DNA of 5,220 nucleotides from Pseudomonadota bacterium (GTDB lineage: Bacteria > Verrucomicrobiota > Verrucomicrobiia > Chthoniobacterales > UBA6821): positions 1-5,220 of the forward strand of contig RFPR01000142.1 in the NCBI GenBank assembly GCA_009928265.1, given 5' to 3'. The notes under the pieces were generated by a model, which was not told the origin of the DNA, searched no databases, and saw nothing but the letters and a program-made list of their open reading frames with translations. A program made the position numbers and the translations under genes. Positions 1 to 5,220 of the stretch are shown piece after piece; position 1 is the first letter of the stretch, and each line of letters opens with the position of its first letter.

Positions 1-334
1 CCAGTCGCCGAGAAAGGAGCCCTCTCTTGGCAGGATCCTGCTCCTGTTGGATCTGGGTGCGGAGAAGAGCGGCTGAAACCTGCGGGAGGTGCTCGGTGGA
101 TGCCTGACGCGCAAGGTCTGTCGATTGAGCAGAAACCGCCGCTTCAGGAATCACCTCCTGTGCACACAGTGTGATGGGAACGGTGAATGAAATCAGCGAC
201 GCAAAACACGCCGCAGCCAGGAGCCCGTATGACTGGAGGCATGCTCTGCCACCTCGTCGGGGGTTCCGCAGACGACAAGGGATCCCCCCGCGTCTCCCCC
301 TTCGGGTCCCATATCGATGATCCAGTCCGCGCAT
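1..334 (-). CDS. Probable secreted protein of unknown function, 3' part beyond the left edge; start uncertain
   Basis: I do not recognise this protein. A minus-strand frame different from that of uvrA stays open from an ATG at 334-332 to the left edge (111 codons). Around 230-160 it encodes a signal-peptide-like segment: the hydrophobic run GLLAAACFASLISFTVPITL, then C-A-Q-E, with a plausible signal peptidase I cut after LCA. The residue before the Cys is Leu, so it is a poor lipobox. The mature part begins QEVIPEAAVSAQ and is rich in Gln, Ala and Leu, with a helical-looking stretch near TQIQQEQDPAKR. The ATG at 334 would give an unusually long, Arg-rich leader of about 35 residues, and it lacks a Shine-Dalgarno. 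No in-frame ATG, GTG or TTG lies nearer the hydrophobic run. The frame overlaps the last 47 codons of uvrA. The hydrophobic stretch could be a chance reading of the uvrA end, so confidence is moderate. Confidence 0.45.
   Translation of the reverse strand, partial: MRGLDHRYGTRRGRRGGIPCRLRNPRRGGRACLQSYGLLAAACFASLISFTVPITLCAQEVIPEAAVSAQSTDLARQASTEHLPQVSAALLRTQIQQEQDPAKRGLLSRRL
150..159 (-). promoter_or_regulatory. Strong Shine-Dalgarno-like sequence downstream of uvrA
   Basis: On the minus strand this reads AGGAGGTGAT, a full match to the usual complement of the 16S rRNA 3' end. It lies 34 bases after the uvrA stop codon. No ATG, GTG or TTG follows at normal spacing. The only candidate is a CTG at 147-145, six bases after GGAGG, which opens a frame beginning Leu/Met-Lys-Arg-Arg-Phe-Leu-Leu that also stays open to the window edge. 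The same bases read Gln-Glu-Val-Ile in the signal-peptide frame, just after its predicted cleavage site. It may be a real ribosome binding site or a coincidence of coding. Confidence 0.25.
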
Positions 335-3066
335 TTGATGACTTCGAGATTGTGTTCGATCATGATGAGGGTATTTCCGCCGTCGCGCAATCTCAGGAGC
401 ACTTCGAGCAATTTCTGTATGTCGGCGAAGTGGAGTCCGGTCGTGGGCTCATCCAAGAGATAAAGAGTCCGTCCGGTAGCCTTCCGCGAGAGTTCCGAGG
501 CTAGTTTCAGCCTCTGGGCTTCGCCACCGGACAGGGTGGTGGCCGACTGGCCCAGCTTCAGGTAGCCAAGCCCGACTTCCTGGAGCACCTCCAGTTTCCC
601 ATGGATTTGCGGAACCGCCCGGAAAAACCCGGCCGCCTCGTCAATGGTGAGTTCGAGTACGTCGGCGATGTTTTTTCCCTTGTAGGAGATCTCAAGCGTC
701 TCCCGGTTGAAGCGACGACCGCGGCAGAGTTCGCACTCCACGAAGACGTCGGCCAGGAAGTGCATCTCTATCCGGATCATCCCGTCACCCTCGCACTGCT
801 CGCAGCGCCCCCCCTTCACGTTGCAGGAAAAACGCGCCGGACCATAGCCACGGACCTTTGCCGCCGGCAGTCCGCTGAAGAGATCACGGATCGGCCCAAA
901 GACCCCTGAATAGGTCGCCGGATTGGAGCGCGGTGTGCGGCCAATCGGGCTCTGGTCGATCACCACCACCTTGTCAAAGGCTTCCGCCCCGAGGATCCTA
1001 CCGTGGGCTCCGGGCACCTCGCGGGCCCCGTGAAACTGGCGGGCGAGCGCGCGGTGCAGGATGTCGTTGACGAGCGTCGACTTTCCGCTTCCGGAAACTC
1101 CGGTCACTACGGTGAAGAGACCGACGGGAAAACCGATTGTCAGGTTTTTCAGATTGTTCTCGGAGGCACCGGTCACGGTCAGCCACCCCGGTCCGGGTGC
1201 AGCCTTGACCGGAGGGCGCTGGCGGACACGCGGCACCGAGATGCGTTCACGGCCTGAAAGGAACTGCCCGGTCAGCGACTTCGGATGGGCCAGTATTTCC
1301 GCAGGGGTCCCCTCGGCCACGATCTCCCCTCCTCTGGGACCCGCACCAGGGCCCATGTCAAGGATGTGGTCGGCGGCAAGGATCGTCTCCTCGTCGTGCT
1401 CCACGACGACGACGGAGTTACCCAGATCACGGAGCCCCCGTAGCGTCGCCAGCAGGCGATTGTTGTCGCGCTGATGAAGCCCGATGCTCGGCTCGTCGAG
1501 CACATAGAGCACCCCAGCCAGCCCTGAGCCGATCTGCGTGGCGAGGCGGATCCGTTGGGCCTCACCCCCGCTCAGCGTGCCGCTTTCGCGGTTGAGCGTC
1601 AGGTAGCCGAGCCCCACCTCTACGAGGAAGCGAAGCCGCGCGGTAATCTCGCGCAGGAGATCGGAAGTGATCTTGCGATCCGTGGGAGAAAGCTGCAGTC
1701 CCGACATCACGGACAACGCCTGCGCGGCGGGCAGGGAGCAGAACCGGTCGATATTCCACTCGCGGCCATCCGGTCCCGTAATTGTGACTCCCAGGATCTC
1801 TGCTCGGATACGTGTTCCCCCGCAGAGACTGCACGGCTTTCGGGCAAAGAAAGCCTTGAGCCTGTTCTTCTTCAGCTCACTTTCGGAGGTCTTCATCTGC
1901 CGCTCCACCATCGGCACCAGCCCTTCAAATCCCTTACCCAACTTGGGAATCTGCTCGTCACTCGTGCCGTGAAAGAGCTTTTCCTTAAAGGCCACGGGCA
2001 GATCGCGGAAAGGCAGCTCCGCTGAAGCTTCCGTAATGTTACAGAGAGCCTCGAGCACCTGCCGGTAATAGTTCCCCATCCGCTTGTCGGGAGTTCTCCA
2101 GGGGCGGATCGCACCCTTCTCCATCGGCAGAAGCGGCAGATCCTCGTCGACGATCAGCGAGGAATCGCAGAAGGGCTCCGTCCCGAGGCCTTGGCAGGCG
2201 GGACAGGCTCCGAGATGGCTGTTAAAGGAAAAGTGTCGAGGCGTGAGCCTTGGCATTGTGAAGCCGGTCTCGGGATTGCGGAAATCGGTCGAAAAGGCCT
2301 TCTCCTCCCAAAGTTCACTGCCAGGTCCCTGCCGCAACACGATGACGGTGTTCCCACCGTGACGCAGCGAGGTCTCCAGCGAGTCGAGCAACCGCTCCCG
2401 GAGTCCCTCGCCCTCGCCATCCGATCTGAGGGCAACACGGTCGACCACCGCCTCAATGGTGTGCTTATTGGTTTTGAGTAGCTTCACCGGCTCGGGGCGC
2501 CCCAGATCGATGATTTCCCCGTCGATCCGCAGGCGGACAAACCCTTCACGGCGTGCCCTATCGATCACATCACGGAACTCTCCAGCCTCATTGGTGACTA
2601 ATGGTGCCAGAAGCATCAGCCGCGTCCCTTCAGTCCAGGAAAGGATCTCGGCACCGATCTGCTGGGGTGACTGACGGCGTACGGGAGCCCCCGTCACCGG
2701 ATCGTGCGGAACGCCGACCGAGGCATAAAGGACACGGAGGTAATCGTAGATCTCCGTCGTTGTAGCGATGGTGGAGCGGGGATTGGGCGGAGCGATCCGT
2801 TGCTCGATCGCAATGGCAGGAGACAGTCCCTCGATGTGATCGACCTCGGGCTTCTGCATCCGGTCCAGAAACTGCCGGGCATAGGCCGAGAGACTCTCGA
2901 CATAGCGCCTCTGCCCCTCAGCAAAGAGCGTGTCGAACGCGAGCGAGGATTTTCCCGAGCCACTCGGCCCGGTGATGACGACCAGCTTGTTCCGGGGAAT
3001 CGAGACGTCGAGGTTGCGCAGGTTATGCTGCCTTGCGCCCTTGATCCGAATGGACTGCTGAGTCAT
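193..3066 (-). CDS. uvrA: UvrA, excinuclease ABC subunit A
   Basis: This is the ATPase that finds bulky DNA lesions and loads UvrB in cytoplasmic nucleotide excision repair. At 957 residues it has normal full length and carries two ABC modules. Module one has Walker A GPSGSGKSS (33-41), signature LSGGEAQR (498-505) and Walker B YVLDEPSIGL (521-530). Module two has Walker A GVSGSGKST (656-664), signature LSGGEAQR (845-852) and Walker B LLDEPTTGL (870-878). The C-terminal zinc module is intact: C755, C758, C778 and C781, spaced C-x2-C-x19-C-x2-C. In the first half C288/C291 and C412/C415 are present, but the CPxC pair normally just before FSFN is replaced by N264 and T267. The start MTQQSIRIKGARQHNL matches the family N-terminus and has a Shine-Dalgarno. 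The end SHTGSWLRRVLRR fits the usual UvrA tail, which argues against a frameshift there. It lies 5 bases after the reductase gene, so co-transcription is likely. No SOS box is visible just upstream, and none is expected inside an operon. Confidence 0.98.
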   Translation of the reverse strand: MTQQSIRIKGARQHNLRNLDVSIPRNKLVVITGPSGSGKSSLAFDTLFAEGQRRYVESLSAYARQFLDRMQKPEVDHIEGLSPAIAIEQRIAPPNPRSTIATTTEIYDYLRVLYASVGVPHDPVTGAPVRRQSPQQIGAEILSWTEGTRLMLLAPLVTNEAGEFRDVIDRARREGFVRLRIDGEIIDLGRPEPVKLLKTNKHTIEAVVDRVALRSDGEGEGLRERLLDSLETSLRHGGNTVIVLRQGPGSELWEEKAFSTDFRNPETGFTMPRLTPRHFSFNSHLGACPACQGLGTEPFCDSSLIVDEDLPLLPMEKGAIRPWRTPDKRMGNYYRQVLEALCNITEASAELPFRDLPVAFKEKLFHGTSDEQIPKLGKGFEGLVPMVERQMKTSESELKKNRLKAFFARKPCSLCGGTRIRAEILGVTITGPDGREWNIDRFCSLPAAQALSVMSGLQLSPTDRKITSDLLREITARLRFLVEVGLGYLTLNRESGTLSGGEAQRIRLATQIGSGLAGVLYVLDEPSIGLHQRDNNRLLATLRGLRDLGNSVVVVEHDEETILAADHILDMGPGAGPRGGEIVAEGTPAEILAHPKSLTGQFLSGRERISVPRVRQRPPVKAAPGPGWLTVTGASENNLKNLTIGFPVGLFTVVTGVSGSGKSTLVNDILHRALARQFHGAREVPGAHGRILGAEAFDKVVVIDQSPIGRTPRSNPATYSGVFGPIRDLFSGLPAAKVRGYGPARFSCNVKGGRCEQCEGDGMIRIEMHFLADVFVECELCRGRRFNRETLEISYKGKNIADVLELTIDEAAGFFRAVPQIHGKLEVLQEVGLGYLKLGQSATTLSGGEAQRLKLASELSRKATGRTLYLLDEPTTGLHFADIQKLLEVLLRLRDGGNTLIMIEHNLEVIKCADWIIDMGPEGGDAGGSLVVCGTPDEVAEHASSHTGSWLRRVLRR

Positions 3067-3071
3067 CTCTG

Positions 3072-4253
3072 TTAGTCCTGCTGGAGGCGTTTCCGGGGAG
3101 CATCCCCGAATCGTGCGTGAGCTTCGGAAAGGATCGTGGCGAGATCAGGGATGCCGGACTTCTCGCCGATTTCACGAATCGCCGCTTCGTCAAACTCTGT
3201 TGCATTAACCCCCGGGAACCAGTGGCCGCCGTTGCCGAGCAAATTGTAGCGGAGTTTCCCGTAAGTCTGCATGTCAAAGGCCCGGTCGAGAGACCAAAGA
3301 CGGCGGATCTCCTGGAGATTGATTCCGCCGGAAACCTTACAGAAAGATGGCAGGCCACGATCCCAGCGAGGAGGCATAAGGAAGCCGTTCACTTTAAGAA
3401 ACTCGACCTCGAGCTTTCCGGCGATCGCATACACCTGATCGGCAATCTCCTGTTCCCCGAGAAGCGGGAGAACCTTGAGATGTTCGTCGAAGTCGGAGGG
3501 TTTCGCCGCCCCGATACTTATAGTGTGCACTTCGGGATCAGTCAGGCAGTAGAGGTCGTTGAAGATGATTGGGGAAAACGGAGTACAAAGTCCGGAGAGT
3601 TTCTCCGAGGGTTGATGCATGCATCCCCCCTTCTCGGTGGGACTGATGATGAAGACTCCCATGTCATGACGGGTCGCGGCTTCCACCGCACTCCGGTTGG
3701 TCCGGTTCATGAAGTACCAGTGGAGATTCACGTAATCGAAAGCATCCGAAGCGATGATCTCCTCGATTAAGTCGCACGGCGCATGGGTGGAGAAACCAAG
3801 GAAGGAAGCCCTCCCCTCGCGAATGATCTGCCGAGCTGCCTCCAGCGCCCCGCCCGGTCGGATTGTCTCCTCCCAAAGATCACGGTTATTGATCCCGTGG
3901 ATGGCGAGTAGGTCGACATGATCGAGTTGGATATTGCGCATCGATTGCTCGAATCCCACCCTAAATCCACCGGTAATGTCGGGAGCGACCTTGGTCTGCA
4001 CGATCATCTCTCCACGTGGGAGCCTGGGCAGAATTTGCCCCAACTGCACCTCGGAGGTTCCGTAGCCGCGTGCTGTCTCGATATGATTGATGCCCGAGTC
4101 GAGAGCCTTGCGGATGCAGGCCTCGAGATTGGCCTGCCCCTCGGAGGTGATACCCCCCTCCTCCTTATCATCCCAACTGTGCTGGTAGCGCATCCCCCCA
4201 CACGAGAGAATGGGCATCTCGAGACCGGTTCGGCCAAAGCGGCGCGTGATCAT
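3072..4253 (-). CDS. Aldo/keto reductase with degenerate ferredoxin-like C-terminal domain
   Basis: A 393-residue predicted cytoplasmic oxidoreductase; the substrate is unknown. The N-terminal two thirds is an aldo/keto reductase TIM barrel that should use NAD(P)H. It opens with RRFGRTGLEMPILSCGGMR. The catalytic tetrad is readable as E59 (in HIETARGYG, where most families have Asp), Y64, K88 (VQTKVAP) and H119 (LLAIHG). A cofactor-site-like segment TISIGAAKPSDFDEHL follows at 244-259. After about residue 290 comes a domain that resembles, from memory, the C-terminal 4Fe-4S region of the COG1453-type reductases (LRYNLLGNGGHWFPG at 335-348). Only C305 remains where two cysteine clusters are expected. 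I chose the ATG at 4253 because it starts at the conserved N-terminus and overlaps the methyltransferase stop as ATGA. The frame is open further upstream to 4385, but that part is not reductase-like and lies inside the methyltransferase gene. No Shine-Dalgarno precedes this ATG, so translation is probably coupled to the upstream gene. Confidence 0.92.
   Translation of the reverse strand: MITRRFGRTGLEMPILSCGGMRYQHSWDDKEEGGITSEGQANLEACIRKALDSGINHIETARGYGTSEVQLGQILPRLPRGEMIVQTKVAPDITGGFRVGFEQSMRNIQLDHVDLLAIHGINNRDLWEETIRPGGALEAARQIIREGRASFLGFSTHAPCDLIEEIIASDAFDYVNLHWYFMNRTNRSAVEAATRHDMGVFIISPTEKGGCMHQPSEKLSGLCTPFSPIIFNDLYCLTDPEVHTISIGAAKPSDFDEHLKVLPLLGEQEIADQVYAIAGKLEVEFLKVNGFLMPPRWDRGLPSFCKVSGGINLQEIRRLWSLDRAFDMQTYGKLRYNLLGNGGHWFPGVNATEFDEAAIREIGEKSGIPDLATILSEAHARFGDAPRKRLQQD
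3076..3081 (-). promoter_or_regulatory. Ribosome binding site of uvrA
   Basis: The minus strand reads GCAGGA, with AGGA nine bases before the uvrA ATG at 3066-3064. It lies inside the last codons of the aldo/keto reductase gene (Gln-Gln-Asp-stop), so a ribosome finishing the reductase would pass over it. This supports both the uvrA start choice and co-translation on one message. Confidence 0.6.
4250..4253 (-). other. ATGA stop/start overlap, translational coupling point
   Basis: The minus strand reads CTCCCATGATC. The TGA ends the methyltransferase (…LLQRLP) and the overlapping ATG starts the aldo/keto reductase (MITRRFG). The bases before it (CCAGCGTCTCCC) contain no convincing Shine-Dalgarno. 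Re-initiation by ribosomes that have just terminated is therefore the likely way the reductase is translated. Confidence 0.75.
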
Positions 4254-5220
4254 GGGAGACGCTGGAGCAGGGTGACCGATTCGATCTCCGCAGTCTGGGG
4301 GAACATATCGAGGGGAGTCACCTTCTCGGCGCGATACGTTGCTGAGAGAAGCTTCAGATCCCGAGCCAGCGTTGCCGGATTGCACGAAACATAAACGATC
4401 CGCGAGGGAGGATTACCGAGAATCGCATGGACGGCCGCCTCTTCCAGCCCCTCGGAGGGGGGATCCAGCAGGAGCACCGTTCCGTCGGGTTCACCGGCCT
4501 TGAGGGCCACGGCGAGGCGGTCTTCGACATTGCCGGCAAGATACTCCTCGTTTGCTGCCGCCTGCCGAGAAGCCATGGCCACCGAGGCGATCGAACGCTC
4601 GATGCCGATCACCTTGGTGAAGGATCCCTGTAACTCATGGGCGAAGAAACCAGCACCGCAATAGGCATCCACAAGGAGTGCACGGATGGAATTCCCGGAA
4701 TCCTCCGAGAGCACCGCTTCGGAGACCGTCTTCTTGAGAATCTCCGCCACGGCGTTGTTCACCTGGCGGAAACCGCCATAGCGCTTCTTTTCCCCGATCA
4801 GGTGATCCCCGTCACGGGGACGGGACTTCAGGAGCTCCTTGAATCCGAGATCCACCTCGGACGAGGCGATCAGGCACTTTTCCACGGGAACCACCCGGTT
4901 CGAGGCCGGTGCGTAGAAACCGGCTTTCCCTTCACGGACATGGACCGTGATCCGATTGCGGTAGCCGTAGGGTTCAGGAGAAGAAATCATCTCCTCCAGA
5001 GGAGGCTCGGCCATTCCGCCGAGACGACGTAGGGCCTCGCGGAGCTGTATCTGCTTAATCCGGAGCTGATGGTCGTAGGCAATGTGCTGGTAGGCGCAGC
5101 CGCCACATTTCAGAAAGACAGGACAGGGGGCGGCGATCCGATGAGGGGAAGGCAGAGTGACTTCCAGCAGATCGGCCTCCAGCAGACGCGCCTTCACCTT
5201 GCGGACACGGACACGAACCT
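4250..5220 (-). CDS. TrmA/RlmD-type RNA 5-methyluridine methyltransferase, 5' part beyond the right edge
   Basis: An S-adenosylmethionine-dependent enzyme of the COG2265 family that methylates C5 of a uridine in 23S rRNA or tRNA; the exact target cannot be told from sequence. The frame is open to the right edge. The visible upstream residues VRVRVRKVKARLLEADL look like the end of a TRAM RNA-binding domain, so a GTG at 5197 is unlikely to be the true start. Counting from that GTG, the features are: cluster cysteines C25-x5-C31-x2-C34 plus C108, as in RlmD-type enzymes; FRQVN (143-147); the SAM-binding motif DAYCGAGFF (178-186); DPPSEGL (245-251), where DPPRxG is usual; catalytic C272 in VSCNPATLARD; and the C-terminal QTAEIE, where E306 should be the general base and the usual His two residues earlier is E304. 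The reductase gene follows with a 4-base overlap. RlmD, RlmC, RlmCD and TrmA are all possible names; RlmD-like is favoured by the TRAM-like end and the cluster. Confidence 0.9.
   Translation of the reverse strand, partial: VRVRVRKVKARLLEADLLEVTLPSPHRIAAPCPVFLKCGGCAYQHIAYDHQLRIKQIQLREALRRLGGMAEPPLEEMISSPEPYGYRNRITVHVREGKAGFYAPASNRVVPVEKCLIASSEVDLGFKELLKSRPRDGDHLIGEKKRYGGFRQVNNAVAEILKKTVSEAVLSEDSGNSIRALLVDAYCGAGFFAHELQGSFTKVIGIERSIASVAMASRQAAANEEYLAGNVEDRLAVALKAGEPDGTVLLLDPPSEGLEEAAVHAILGNPPSRIVYVSCNPATLARDLKLLSATYRAEKVTPLDMFPQTAEIESVTLLQRLP

Noticed and set aside
163..173. Small palindrome CACAC-A-GTGTG downstream of uvrA, considered as operator or terminator stem
   Set aside because: The stem is only five base pairs with a one-base centre and no following T-run, and it lies within a probable coding frame.
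187..3075. Many plus-strand and alternate-frame open frames of 60 to 160 codons across uvrA
   Set aside because: They lie opposite or inside a full-length, motif-complete uvrA, have Arg/Pro/Ser-rich or random composition, and show no motifs. They are by-products of GC-rich coding.
3117..3770. A 217-codon plus-strand open frame opposite the reductase gene
   Set aside because: It is antisense to a well-supported aldo/keto reductase whose motifs run through the whole region, and its translation contains no recognisable domain.
4254..4385. N-terminal extension of the reductase by 44 residues to an upstream ATG at 4385
   Set aside because: The extension is low in hydrophobic residues, unlike any reductase N-terminus, and lies within the methyltransferase coding region. 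The ATG at 4253 fits the family start and the ATGA overlap.
1..5220. CRISPR arrays, tRNA or rRNA genes, insertion sequence ends, long direct repeats
   Set aside because: No spaced repeats, RNA gene motifs, terminal inverted repeats or transposase-like proteins were seen on either strand.

Overview
The window is a compact bacterial block in which every recognisable gene lies on the minus strand, so transcription runs from the right edge to the left edge. The DNA is moderately GC-rich by eye. The genes overlap or almost touch, and there is no RNA gene, mobile element, repeat array or gene-free stretch longer than 300 bases. The genes are of bacterial type. The aldo/keto reductase resembles forms I associate with Verrucomicrobia or cyanobacteria, and I lean towards a Verrucomicrobia-like host. 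That is only an impression, because no lineage marker is present.

From right to left in transcription order: (1) the C-terminal part of a TrmA/RlmD-type RNA 5-methyluridine methyltransferase with an iron-sulfur cluster motif, whose N-terminus lies beyond the right edge; (2) an aldo/keto reductase of 393 residues, joined to the methyltransferase by a 4-base ATGA overlap; (3) a full-length uvrA of 957 residues, starting 5 bases after the reductase stop, with its Shine-Dalgarno inside the reductase coding end; (4) an open frame that begins inside the 3' end of uvrA, encodes what looks like a signal peptide and a Gln/Ala-rich mature protein, and runs off the left edge. Items 1 to 3 look like one operon whose promoter lies outside the window.

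Functionally this is mostly housekeeping: RNA base methylation, a reductase of unknown substrate, and nucleotide excision repair damage recognition. I see no evidence of a new defence or mobile system. Four points deserve a second look. The reductase keeps the scaffold of a ferredoxin-like C-terminal domain but has lost nearly all of its cluster cysteines. UvrA has lost one CxxC pair of its first zinc module. A probable secreted-protein gene overlaps uvrA in another frame with no ordinary start near its signal peptide. A full-strength Shine-Dalgarno sequence sits inside that overlap region.
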